This document shows, piece after piece, positions 1 to 8,451 of a DNA stretch of 32,732 nucleotides; the first letter of the stretch is position 1; the number at the start of each line of letters is the position of its first letter. Location: NCBI GenBank assembly GCA_002497905.1, contig DAFJ01000032.1, forward strand, positions 1 through 32,732. Reading direction: 5' to 3'. The position numbers and the translations under genes were made by a program. The notes under the pieces were generated by a model. The model saw nothing but the letters and a program-made list of their open reading frames with translations, was not told the DNA's origin and did no database searches. Origin of the DNA: Euryarchaeota archaeon UBA251 (GTDB lineage Archaea > Thermoplasmatota > Poseidoniia > Poseidoniales > Thalassarchaeaceae).

Positions 1-2
1 AA

Positions 3-1028
3 ATCGAAAATTTGGACCCATCCGACATGGTGGGTTGGACCCGCCGATTCCCTGAAGCATTGAAAACCGCAATAACTCGAGATATCGGAATCGATACGGA
101 TCAGGACTGGTCAGGTGTTCTCTTCCTTGGAGTAGGTGGATCAGGGGCAGGTGGAATGATGCTCTGCAACATGGTGGATCAAGCAGGGGGCCTACCATTC
201 GTCAGCTGGAAGGACTACGGCCTCCCCTCTTGGTGGGGGCCGGAATGGCTAGTCATCGCGACTTCCTACTCAGGGAATACCGAAGAGACACTAACAGGTG
301 TACAGGAGGCTCTGGAAGAAGGTGGAACCGTAATTGGGATATCATCAGGGGGAGCTCTACAGGACATACTCGAGAATCATGATGGGGCGATGTGGATTGA
401 TGTGCCTGCTGGCCAGCCACCACGTAGCGCAGTTGGCCATATCTTCGGAACGCAAGTGAATCTGTGTTGGTCTCTCGGCCTACTCTCTCAGATGGAAGAG
501 GAAGACCTCGCCGCCATGCTGGCACGAATGGAGGCACTACGTGATCGTCTAGACCTCATCGGAGGTGATGGATCAATGATGGGTATCGCTCGAGAACTAC
601 AGGGTCAGCGTCTACAGATTATGTCAGCACCATCTCTTGGGGCGATTGGGTACCGATGTAGAACCCAACTTAACGAGAACTCTGGTCTTCTAGCAACCGC
701 ATCTATCCTTCCTGAACTACACCACAATGAAATCGTTGCATGGGGCGACGAAGAAATGCAAAAAGATGTTCAGATTCTTCTTTTCGTTTGGAACGGAATG
801 CATGACCGAGTGGGGCTCAGGGTAGAATGGACCCTTGATACTCTACAAGACGTCCCAATACACGTTCTGGACTGCTCGGGAGAATCACTTCTCGAAGCTA
901 TACTATTCGGCGCGCATTTGAGTGATTGGCTGAGTATCGCATGCGCGCTTCTTCGAGGTAAGGACCCAACGGGAATTGGCCCTATTAACAATCTAAAATC
1001 CCATCTCACAAATATCCCAATGGATTAG
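3..1028 (+). CDS. Bifunctional phosphoglucose/phosphomannose isomerase, 5' end outside the window
   Basis: Two-domain SIS-fold isomerase interconverting glucose-6-P or mannose-6-P with fructose-6-P in the cytoplasm. Seen: the SIS phosphate-binding glycine loop GVGGSGAGG (about residues 41-49 counted from the TTG at 12), the second loop SYSGNTEET (86-94), and the ELHHNEI segment typical of the PGI/PMI family catalytic region. The frame is open to the window edge upstream of the TTG at 12, and the DPSDM...FPEA segment normally lies some residues inside the family N-terminus, so I treat it as partial and only a few codons short. It may feed fructose-6-P and mannose-6-P towards the sugar-transfer genes downstream, which is inference. 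Confidence 0.88.
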   Translation: MENLDPSDMVGWTRRFPEALKTAITRDIGIDTDQDWSGVLFLGVGGSGAGGMMLCNMVDQAGGLPFVSWKDYGLPSWWGPEWLVIATSYSGNTEETLTGVQEALEEGGTVIGISSGGALQDILENHDGAMWIDVPAGQPPRSAVGHIFGTQVNLCWSLGLLSQMEEEDLAAMLARMEALRDRLDLIGGDGSMMGIARELQGQRLQIMSAPSLGAIGYRCRTQLNENSGLLATASILPELHHNEIVAWGDEEMQKDVQILLFVWNGMHDRVGLRVEWTLDTLQDVPIHVLDCSGESLLEAILFGAHLSDWLSIACALLRGKDPTGIGPINNLKSHLTNIPMD

Positions 1029-1606
1029 TAGAGGTGCCCTAGAACGTGTCTCGGATCAGGGAACACCGATAGTGCCCAATCCCTTTCATCAGGGTGAACA
1101 ACGCCAGGTAAGTCATGATTTTCAGGCTCAATCAAGCTCAATTGAACATGGACATGTGGTGGCCATCCACCGTTTTCAGATTCATCTCCAAAACGACCGA
1201 TTACCTCGCCTGCACGAATCTGTGTTCCCTTCTCGACACCAATCGTAGAGGCTTCATCAAGATGACCAAATAGAGCCCAAACATCAGTGCCATCGATCTT
1301 ATGGTACATGATGACAGTATGACCATAATCGCCTTCCTCAGCATTGTATCCTACTGCATGGATTATACCATCCATGAATGCATGTACAGGAGTTCCAACA
1401 GGTCCGCCGAGGTCAATCCCGACATGGAGCGTTCGACCATCTGAAAAAAGATCAGTGGTGTATATCCCTCGAATCTCATCGTACCTACCAACTGTCCAGA
1501 TTGAATCAGGTGAACCATAGGGAGTAGAAGTTGACAGGTCCAACACTACTGGAGCCTCGGGGAAGTTAACCACAGGGCTGTAGGACTCGGATTCCCAATT
1601 GACCAT
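1025..1606 (-). CDS. M23 (LytM-type) metallopeptidase-fold protein, cytosolic subfamily
   Basis: All four zinc-site motifs of M23 are present: HVGID (first His and Asp), the GHL histidine and HVH near the C-terminus. The ENGGWPPHVHVQ segment, followed by LPGV and a PDP motif, resembles the M23 domain found inside cytosolic aminotransferase/phosphotransferase fusion proteins rather than secreted murein hydrolases (recalled from family knowledge). There is no signal peptide. I prefer the ATG at 1606 (193 aa); GTG at 1612 or TTG at 1714 are in-frame alternatives, but the upstream stretch is Arg-rich and unlike the family. It converges with PGI/PMI (4-nt overlap at the stops). Archaea lack murein, so the substrate is unknown. 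Confidence 0.75.
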   Translation of the reverse strand: MVNWESESYSPVVNFPEAPVVLDLSTSTPYGSPDSIWTVGRYDEIRGIYTTDLFSDGRTLHVGIDLGGPVGTPVHAFMDGIIHAVGYNAEEGDYGHTVIMYHKIDGTDVWALFGHLDEASTIGVEKGTQIRAGEVIGRFGDESENGGWPPHVHVQLSLIEPENHDLPGVVHPDERDWALSVFPDPRHVLGHLY

Positions 1607-1713
1607 GAACACCTGAGATAGGGAATCCGCTATGAGGGTCCTCCTCAGAACAGGGGCAGGGTGGGCGCATCGAATCCCTCGCGATTCTTCTCTTAATTGC
1701 GCCCTGCCTCTCA

Positions 1714-3903
1714 ATGGCAGACCGTTTACATTCTATCCTCGATGGGGGACGGGATGCTAAATCCCGGATTCTAACGGTGCCCGCAATCTCTATGCTCCTA
1801 ATGTTGACGATTGTTGGCTTAAACATCCTATTGATCGGTCGACTTAGTATCTCTGCCATCCTGATTCTCTGTATTGCCTGTGAATTAGGTCTACGGTGGC
1901 TCATGATGAAAGCCGGTTGCTCGATTCAAAAACCTGAATGGGAGTTCTCAAATGACGATTTTTGGATATTGGTCATCGCTGTAATTGGGGCGTTAGCATT
2001 GATGGCCCCTCACTTCCTCTTCCGAGAACCATTAGGCATAGATTGGATTGGGTTCGCATCTATTGCTGAAGCATACGCATCCACTGGAACTGCGACCATG
2101 GTTGGACCTACTGATGGTAGTTGGTTGTATCCTCCGGCAGTCCCCGGAACTGCTGCTGCTCTAATGATCATCACAGGCATAGAATCACATCGCGCCATTT
2201 CCCTGTTAGGGCATCTCGGTATCGCCCTACTATGTGCCGGCCTCGCTGGAACTATGGGTAGAAACAGAGCTAGTGGAGCGATGCTCGTTGCCATCGTCCT
2301 AGGTGCCGGAATCTTCGCCAAGAGTATCGATTCAGGATACCCGACAATCCTCTCTCTACTACCCCTTATTCCTCTCCTTCTGTTAATCCTAAGCCCACGG
2401 GAAAATCGCAACAAAATTTGGCCATTGATTTCATTCGTATGCATTGCTTCCGCCTTTACTATTCATCCTACAGGAGGAATTTATGCGGCCCTCCTTCTAC
2501 TTGCGGGGCAGGTCCACGAGAGTGTCTTCAAGACCAAGGATATGCGAGCGTTTCTTGGTTGGACGATTGCCATTGGATTTGGCTGGATTAGCGTAAATGG
2601 GTATCTCAATGGTTTGGTAACCGGCCCACTTACTGCTGAATACGGTTGGCAAGGCGGAGGCCACTTGCTACGATGGAACATGCCTCTTCTGCTGGTGGCC
2701 TTATGGGGATTCAAGCGAGGTCACCAGTCAATGGAAACCCGAATCCTCATTGTATGGTTCATTCTTCTCTGGTTATCAAGCCTCATCCATCTTTTCATCG
2801 GTCTCGAAGGACCCACTTTCCTTACTGTGACTGCTCTTGTTCTCTACAGTATGGCCATGCACGGATTCCATATTCCGCTTGCTTGCCTTGCTGCATTCGC
2901 TCTCTCCCCAAACCCCGATGGTTGGTTCCAACGGCGAGACACAATGGAGAAAGCCCCACTTCCAAATCCGATCTCCCCTCAAATCCTCCACACATGTTTC
3001 GCAATAGGAGGAGTCCTCCTCCTATTCACTCTCGCTTGGTTTGGCTCCCTGACAAACCATCCTGAACTATGGGCTCGCACCGAAGGAGATGCAGAGTTAC
3101 AATCTTCATTGGACCTCCCGGAAGGAAGTCTCGTCTATGTCGAGAATCGCCCTTGGGGCCATGTGATTGGGATGGATGCTGATATCCAACGGACTGCTCA
3201 TCCTCGCGTAGGCATTACAATTGTGGAAGAAAGCATACATGACATGGTACACAATTCCATCGTGTGGGACGATACCGACCGAATCTCCGAACTCGGCGTG
3301 ACTCACGCAATCTCAAGTCCAAGAGGAGAGATTGGTTTCCATCTCGCCAAATCAGACCATTGGTCAATCGACAAAGAAATTGATGGAAGCCGACTCTGGA
3401 CATTTCATTCAGAACCAACGATAGAATCAGCTCTCTCCCATACAATACATCCTATCAACTCGGTTGGTTGCAATGATGGCTGTGAATGGCGTTCTTCCCC
3501 TTGGACAAACCTGTATCCATGGAGGATTACAACAGTCGTAGAAGAGCGAGCCTTCCTAACGAATGGAGGCGTAGATGAGACAATCGAAATCGCTGAATCA
3601 TTCAATTCAGATTCAGCTAGGATTACAGTAATTCTCGAAGCAAACCCTGGAGCGATTATTACACTAGAAGTCGATGCTGGAGGTAACACTTCAACAGTGA
3701 GACAGACGATGGAGGGGCGGCTTACCACAGTTACAACAACCGTGGAAATAAATCACAACGAAACACTCTCAGTACGTATCCGGGCGGACACGCCAGAAGG
3801 GGCATGGTTGAACCCACAAGGCATCTCAGGTAGAGGTGATCGAATCATTGACATGAATGGAGCATGGATTCATTGGATTGAAGTCCAGGAGAATCTCACA
3901 TGA
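1714..3903 (+). CDS. Large polytopic membrane protein with C-terminal soluble domain, possible GT-C glycosyltransferase
   Basis: 729 aa. The first ~440 residues carry many hydrophobic helices (for example around 22-62, 84-102, 160-225, 275-330 and 420-440). The remaining ~290 residues are hydrophilic and beta-rich, probably outside the membrane. An acidic loop after the early helices (EPLGIDWIGFA, 105-115, with D110) is placed like the catalytic Asp loop of GT-C lipid-linked sugar transferases, but I cannot assign a family with confidence. The stop overlaps the start of a DPM1-like GT2 gene by 4 nt (ATGA), so the two are probably translationally coupled and act in the same glycan pathway. The other possibility is a surface protein of unrelated function. 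Confidence 0.7.
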   Translation: MADRLHSILDGGRDAKSRILTVPAISMLLMLTIVGLNILLIGRLSISAILILCIACELGLRWLMMKAGCSIQKPEWEFSNDDFWILVIAVIGALALMAPHFLFREPLGIDWIGFASIAEAYASTGTATMVGPTDGSWLYPPAVPGTAAALMIITGIESHRAISLLGHLGIALLCAGLAGTMGRNRASGAMLVAIVLGAGIFAKSIDSGYPTILSLLPLIPLLLLILSPRENRNKIWPLISFVCIASAFTIHPTGGIYAALLLLAGQVHESVFKTKDMRAFLGWTIAIGFGWISVNGYLNGLVTGPLTAEYGWQGGGHLLRWNMPLLLVALWGFKRGHQSMETRILIVWFILLWLSSLIHLFIGLEGPTFLTVTALVLYSMAMHGFHIPLACLAAFALSPNPDGWFQRRDTMEKAPLPNPISPQILHTCFAIGGVLLLFTLAWFGSLTNHPELWARTEGDAELQSSLDLPEGSLVYVENRPWGHVIGMDADIQRTAHPRVGITIVEESIHDMVHNSIVWDDTDRISELGVTHAISSPRGEIGFHLAKSDHWSIDKEIDGSRLWTFHSEPTIESALSHTIHPINSVGCNDGCEWRSSPWTNLYPWRITTVVEERAFLTNGGVDETIEIAESFNSDSARITVILEANPGAIITLEVDAGGNTSTVRQTMEGRLTTVTTTVEINHNETLSVRIRADTPEGAWLNPQGISGRGDRIIDMNGAWIHWIEVQENLT

Positions 3904-4610
3904 GAGGACTGACACTACTCCTCCCAACATTGGATGAAGCAGAGGCTCTCGCCAGTGTAATTGGACGGATCCCACGAGATAATCTCGAGAGCACAGGATA
4001 TCGACTCAGAGTCGTTGTTGTCGATGGAGGTTCGACTGATGGAACCAAGCAAATCGCTCAATCATTAGATTGTGAGACTATTCAGCAAGCTGGCGGCCGA
4101 GGAAAAGGAAATGGCTTACGAGAAGCGTTCCAACACTTCATGCAAACAGAGGATGAACTTCTAGTGCTCATGGATGCAGACGGAACTTACCGCCCAGAGG
4201 AGATTGTAGATTTCTTGGAACATCTCGAGCCTCCTGATGTTGAAATTGTAATCGGGTCGCGAATGAAGGGTGTAATTGGACCTGGTGCAATGACTAGACG
4301 GAACTACGTAGGGAATCAAATCCTAACATGGCTCGCTGTCGTTCTCTACAGCCGCTACGTTTCCGATTTATGCACTGGATACTGGGCATTCAAACGCTCT
4401 GCGATTGAAAAAATGCGACTGAACTCGACCGGATTCGAGATTGAAGCGGAAATGTACACTTCTGCAGTTCACGAAAAAATCAACATGACTGAAATTCCGA
4501 TTCATTATGACCCACGAATTGGCCAATCGAAACTTGGTTCAATCCGTGACGGCATCCGCATAGCGATGAAACTACTCAAGCGTCGATTAATCCGTCAACC
4601 AAGATCATGA
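3900..4610 (+). CDS. GT2 family glycosyltransferase, dolichyl-phosphate mannose/glucose synthase-like
   Basis: 236 aa GT-A fold transferase. Seen: the N-terminal LLPTLDEAEAL motif, VVDGGSTDGT nucleotide-binding segment, the metal-binding DAD in LMDADGTYRP, and the acceptor-side region with LCTGYWAFKRS and FEIEAEM, as in DPM1/DPG synthases. There is no C-terminal membrane helix, so it would be a soluble, peripherally attached enzyme making a polyprenyl-phosphate sugar. Its ATG overlaps the stop of the large membrane protein upstream, consistent with the membrane partner using the lipid-linked sugar. Its stop abuts the stop of the convergent epimerase gene. Confidence 0.87.
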   Translation: MRGLTLLLPTLDEAEALASVIGRIPRDNLESTGYRLRVVVVDGGSTDGTKQIAQSLDCETIQQAGGRGKGNGLREAFQHFMQTEDELLVLMDADGTYRPEEIVDFLEHLEPPDVEIVIGSRMKGVIGPGAMTRRNYVGNQILTWLAVVLYSRYVSDLCTGYWAFKRSAIEKMRLNSTGFEIEAEMYTSAVHEKINMTEIPIHYDPRIGQSKLGSIRDGIRIAMKLLKRRLIRQPRS

Positions 4611-5531
4611 AACTAGTGAACGGAGGCCATCCGTGAAATTCATCTGCGCAGACCAGCCCAATGCATTCATCAGAGCCTCTGAAGTTCCACTACTGTGTAG
4701 GATATCACCCTCGCGCGGAGGGTTGAACTTGACTACTGGTTCAACACCAATTGCATCTCCAAAGGCTTCAATCGTCTCGAGTAAGGTTCTGGTCTGACCA
4801 GAACAGACATTGAGGGCTTGGGCATGTACTGGTGATTTTGTACCCTCCTGCTCTAATGACTCAAGAACCATGGAGAATGCCTGAACTACATCTGAGACAT
4901 GGACGAAATCGCGAGTTTGCATCCCGTCACCGAAAACTGTCAATGGCTGCTGGTTACGTAAGCGCTCACTGAAGATAGTGAGTACTCCGCTGTAGGGGGA
5001 ACCGCTAGGCTGTCCTATACCATAGACATTGAACAAGCGTAATGCACAGGCGCCAACATCATCTCTACTAGTTATGGCTAACTCTGCAGCCTGCTTATCG
5101 AGACCGTAGACTCCTATTGGGGCAATTGGATGAAATTCAGAAATGGGTAGAAACTCTGGCACCCCGTAAAGAGCTGAAGTAGATGCATGAACCATCGCAT
5201 GGACTCCAGCCTTAGCAGCTTCATCGAAGAGATTGATGGCTGCACGTTGGTTAACCCGCTCACTGAGAGATGGATCCCCCTCGCAGCGAGGCACAGAAGC
5301 AATCGCAGCGAGATGTACCAGGGCACAGCAATCCTCCAATGCTTCAGAACGAAATGCCGGATCGGCAATATCGCCTACGATGAAACGGACATTTGATTCC
5401 CCTTCGATCATCCTACCAGTGGAGAGATCGTCGAGGACTGTCACTAGCCGACCCTTGCGCAAAAGGAGATTCACAAGATGTCTACCGATGAATCCACCAC
5501 CACCGGTCACGAGAATTCGTTCCCCTCCCAT
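4605..5531 (-). CDS. NAD-dependent sugar-nucleotide epimerase/dehydratase (extended SDR)
   Basis: 308 aa extended short-chain dehydrogenase. Seen: Rossmann motif VTGGGGFIG at residues 8-16, DDLSTG after beta-2, HLAA, the active-site Ser region HASTSALYG, YGLDK (YxxxK catalytic pair), RLFNVYG and the C-terminal QTRDFVHVSD typical of UDP-glucose 4-epimerase and dTDP-glucose dehydratase relatives. It probably makes a nucleotide sugar for surface glycans. The exact substrate cannot be read from sequence. It overlaps the convergent GT2 stop and is transcribed divergently from aspartate-semialdehyde dehydrogenase. Confidence 0.9.
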   Translation of the reverse strand: MGGERILVTGGGGFIGRHLVNLLLRKGRLVTVLDDLSTGRMIEGESNVRFIVGDIADPAFRSEALEDCCALVHLAAIASVPRCEGDPSLSERVNQRAAINLFDEAAKAGVHAMVHASTSALYGVPEFLPISEFHPIAPIGVYGLDKQAAELAITSRDDVGACALRLFNVYGIGQPSGSPYSGVLTIFSERLRNQQPLTVFGDGMQTRDFVHVSDVVQAFSMVLESLEQEGTKSPVHAQALNVCSGQTRTLLETIEAFGDAIGVEPVVKFNPPREGDILHSSGTSEALMNALGWSAQMNFTDGLRSLVS

Positions 5532-5647
5532 GTTTCATGAATCACTTATGTCTGCTCATGAAAATTTGGTTGGATTCCTGATGGTATGAGGGCTAAGGCG
5601 ACGATTCAATAATCGCAGTATGGCACGCGGAAGATAGGGGAAGGTTC

Positions 5648-6721
5648 GTGGGAGGGAATGTCGGAGTTATTCTTCTCGGAGCGGGAGGCCTTGTTGCTCA
5701 ACGTATCCAAGAACGTCTTGCTTCTCATCCATTGTTCCGAATAGAGGTAGTTGCCGGCTCTCCTAACACCGCTGGTCGTCGACTTACAGACCTGAAGTGG
5801 GACTTAGATTCACCCCGGCCAATCAATCTCGATCATATCGTCCTATCAATGAAGGAACTACTGGATTCCTATGACCCAAATAAGACCCCCATCGCTTTCA
5901 GCACGCTTCCAGCGGATATTGCTGCTGAGGTTGAGCCTAATCTCGTAAAGAGAGGCTGTCGGGTCTATTCGAATGCATCTACCCACCGAATGATGTCTAA
6001 TATCCCACTCATTATTCCAGAAGTCAACGGAACTTTACTTGAGCGGAGGAAGACCGGAAATCCAGGTATTGTCTGCTCAACCAACTGTACAGTCATGCCG
6101 GTTGCGATGACATTAGCTCCAATCCATCGTGTACACCATATCCAAAACGTACGAATCAGAACGGAGCAGTCCTTGTCCGGCGGAGGTGCCGCTCTTCTTC
6201 GAAGCGGGAAATTAGGAGAGGCATTCGACCAAAAAATACCTGGAGAAGCAGAGAAGATGGAAGAAGAATTACGCCGATTACTTGCGGACATTGATGATGA
6301 TGGCATCGAGGAGTATGCAACGTTTGACGTAGATATCGAATGCTCCAGAGTAGGTCGGCCTTTTGGTCACGAGGTACACATCGAAGCCCGAACTGAGAGT
6401 ATTATCGATGAAGAAGAGATTCTCCGCCTATGGGCGACTCAACCCTCTGTTCTCCATCTTACTCTGCCCTCCTCTCCAACATTCCCACTAATGGTCCGAG
6501 AGACAATTCAACCCGAGAGAGATTTACGTGCAGGAGAGGAGGAAATCGGAAGTTCCGTCACATTTGATCTCAAACAAGGGATGGCTATCGTTGTGACTCC
6601 TCCTAGAATCGAAAACGGATGGATTCGATGGAGGGCATTTTCCGCGAATACAATTCGTGGTGCAGCAGGTGGTTGTGTATTACTCGCTGAGTTCGATACA
6701 CAACTGAGAACGCGTTCATGA
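5648..6721 (+). CDS. asd: Aspartate-semialdehyde dehydrogenase, archaeal type
   Basis: 357 aa. Reduces aspartyl-4-phosphate with NADPH in the lysine/threonine/methionine pathway. Seen: N-terminal dinucleotide loop LLGAGGLVAQ, the Asn in SNAST, the nucleophile C147 in CSTNCTVMP, the SLSGGG segment and FGHEVHIEA carrying the likely catalytic His. Start is GTG at 5648 with a GGGGAAGG purine-rich stretch just upstream; no in-frame ATG fits. The related archaeal malonyl-CoA reductase shares this fold, so the reaction is assigned from family resemblance only. Confidence 0.9.
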   Translation: MGGNVGVILLGAGGLVAQRIQERLASHPLFRIEVVAGSPNTAGRRLTDLKWDLDSPRPINLDHIVLSMKELLDSYDPNKTPIAFSTLPADIAAEVEPNLVKRGCRVYSNASTHRMMSNIPLIIPEVNGTLLERRKTGNPGIVCSTNCTVMPVAMTLAPIHRVHHIQNVRIRTEQSLSGGGAALLRSGKLGEAFDQKIPGEAEKMEEELRRLLADIDDDGIEEYATFDVDIECSRVGRPFGHEVHIEARTESIIDEEEILRLWATQPSVLHLTLPSSPTFPLMVRETIQPERDLRAGEEEIGSSVTFDLKQGMAIVVTPPRIENGWIRWRAFSANTIRGAAGGCVLLAEFDTQLRTRS

Positions 6722-6743
6722 AATATCACGGATTCGCGTGATT

Positions 6744-6751
6744 GCTATAAC
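6744..6751 (+). promoter_or_regulatory. Likely box A (TATA) of the gene at 6773, leaderless
   Basis: The sequence gctataac is centred about 26 nt before the ATG at 6773. That is the usual archaeal TATA-to-start-site distance, so the transcript would begin at or next to the start codon. No Shine-Dalgarno sequence precedes this gene, which agrees with a leaderless mRNA. Confidence 0.5.
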
Positions 6752-6772
6752 CGCCTTCATGTTGGAAACGAC

Positions 6773-7531
6773 ATGGCCCGCACGGAGATGAAGCGAGGAA
6801 CTCTCAAGGGTATCACAGTTGGTTCCAACGATGGAAGAACACATGTCCTTCTTCTGATGCCGCGTGCACATCGCCCTGACTATGAAGCAAAGATCGATAT
6901 GATTGCTCATACCGAGACGGTATACTCCACCTATCTCCGCCCCCGTGAAGGCAAGGAAGCCATTCGTGATTCAGGCATGGAACCTGATGACCATTCTTTC
7001 CATCTGATTAACATCGCAACGAAAGACCTTGGAGTGTGGATGCAGAATCTCATTCAGCAGGGTTGGAATCGATGCGAGATGGAAGTCATCCCGAATAATG
7101 ACACGGCGATGGATATCATGTGCTTTGGACATCCATCAAGTACCGTTGTCGAACGTCTGCCTCTACCTTGGAACCCTTTTGATGTCGAAGGGAGATGTTA
7201 CAATCACATCCCAGATGGAACCACTATCATCGAGGACGCGCCTGACGATCTAGATTCAGATAAGGTCTCCGAGGACATATCATCCACTGATTCAGAGATT
7301 GTTGAAGCAGAACCTGTGGAGGCGCCCGCCGAGACCACAAAAGTCGTTGTCGCAGAGGTCCCTGCATCAGAACTTCTGGAGGAGGAAGTCCGTAGGACGA
7401 TTGACCTACTACGGGCGGATGGCATGGACATGATGCAAGTGATGGAGCATCCCAAGTTTGCGGAGGTCTCGGAACGTGCAGGTGCAGCCAATGTGGATGT
7501 ATGGACCATGGTAGTCAGCACTTTCCAATGA
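6773..7531 (+). CDS. Conserved-looking protein of unknown function with acidic linker
   Basis: 252 aa, family not recognised. Three regions can be seen: a mixed alpha/beta N-terminal part (about 1-150), including a C and several His/Trp residues; a Glu/Asp/Ala/Pro/Val-rich linker (about 155-200); and a helical C-terminal piece (200-252) with EEEVRRTIDLL. No signal peptide or membrane segment. It sits between aspartate-semialdehyde dehydrogenase and a run of RNA-related genes and appears to have its own leaderless promoter. The domain layout suggests a soluble protein with a flexible tether to a small binding module. Function unknown. Confidence 0.72.
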   Translation: MARTEMKRGTLKGITVGSNDGRTHVLLLMPRAHRPDYEAKIDMIAHTETVYSTYLRPREGKEAIRDSGMEPDDHSFHLINIATKDLGVWMQNLIQQGWNRCEMEVIPNNDTAMDIMCFGHPSSTVVERLPLPWNPFDVEGRCYNHIPDGTTIIEDAPDDLDSDKVSEDISSTDSEIVEAEPVEAPAETTKVVVAEVPASELLEEEVRRTIDLLRADGMDMMQVMEHPKFAEVSERAGAANVDVWTMVVSTFQ

Positions 7532-7567
7532 CGAACTGTTCATACCCCTGCATCAATTGGTAGAGTC

Positions 7568-7777
7568 ATGGTCCACTGCACTGAATGCGGACGCGAGCAG
7601 TCGGATGAGACCAAGTTCTGCAGATATTGCGGAGAACGCACGCCAGGACCAGATCTAACTGCACAACTCCGTAGGGAAGCAGCAGCAATCCAACAATCAA
7701 AGCCAAGCGGAGCCGCTCCTACATCGAGTACACCTCAGTCCTCAGTCCGCACTGGGCATCGTCTCGGTGGGGTATAA
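7568..7777 (+). CDS. Small zinc-ribbon protein
   Basis: 69 aa. The N-terminus holds one compact zinc ribbon with two CxxC knuckles: CTEC at residues 4-7 and CRYC at 17-20. The rest is a short basic/amphipathic stretch and a Ser/Pro/Thr-rich, disordered tail. Such zinc-ribbon heads commonly mediate protein or nucleic-acid contacts, but no specific role is evident. It precedes the METTL5-like gene by 26 nt. Confidence 0.75.
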   Translation: MVHCTECGREQSDETKFCRYCGERTPGPDLTAQLRREAAAIQQSKPSGAAPTSSTPQSSVRTGHRLGGV

Positions 7778-7803
7778 CCCCGCCATTTGGAGGGATACAT
7801 TCC

Positions 7804-8424
7804 ATGCGTATGCGTAAACTCGCCATGACGCTCTCACAACTTCCACGTCATCCTCTGAAGGAGCCTACTCTAGAACAGTACAGCACCGACGGTGAAGTAG
7901 CAGCGAAATGGCTAGCATCAATCGATATGAAAGCACCCTTTGAAGAGGTCGATGGAGTCATTGATTTAGGCGCTGGAAATGGAATCCTTGGGATTGCAGC
8001 TCTACTCCTAGGTGCACCCCATGCTGTCTTCGTTGAGATTGACATCGAAGTATGTGAAGTTCTTCAGCAATCCATTGGATTGTTGGGATTGAATGATCGA
8101 TGTCGCATAATCAATGGAGATGTTACGGATATAGGTGACAATCTTGTCCATGATGTTGTAATCATGAATCCCCCTTGGGGCCGTCAGACTCCGAAGGCGG
8201 ACCGACCGTTTCTCCTTGCTGCCGACCGCTGTGCACGTTCGACCATTCACCTACTCCACGGCCGTGGAGCTGCACACATCGATCCATGGGCAGAAAAGAC
8301 CGGATGGGACTCCAAACGCTGGATGGAGGTCGACCTCCCCCTTCCTGCGAGCTATCCCCACCACACTCGGAAACGAGGGTCCACCGAGGCTGCAATGTGG
8401 TGGTTGGAACGGCCGACGCGTTGA
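7804..8424 (+). CDS. METTL5-like SAM-dependent N6-adenine RNA methyltransferase
   Basis: 206 aa Rossmann-fold methyltransferase. Seen: the LEQYST segment that precedes the fold in METTL5 relatives, SAM motif I VIDLGAGNGILG, acidic motif II VEIDIE, and motif IV NPPWG, the N6-adenine NPP[FWY] signature. Eukaryotic METTL5 modifies A1832 of 18S rRNA; archaeal homologues are predicted to act on 16S rRNA. Start ATG 7804 is preceded by TTGGAGGG and, further up, a TATA-like tataac within the GGGGT/ACCCC repeat at 7769-7781. The neighbouring Csl4 fusion gene starts 27 nt after its stop, supporting an RNA-processing operon. Confidence 0.87.
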   Translation: MRMRKLAMTLSQLPRHPLKEPTLEQYSTDGEVAAKWLASIDMKAPFEEVDGVIDLGAGNGILGIAALLLGAPHAVFVEIDIEVCEVLQQSIGLLGLNDRCRIINGDVTDIGDNLVHDVVIMNPPWGRQTPKADRPFLLAADRCARSTIHLLHGRGAAHIDPWAEKTGWDSKRWMEVDLPLPASYPHHTRKRGSTEAAMWWLERPTR

Positions 8425-8451
8425 AAGGGAACTGTCCAGTCCCTATGTTCG

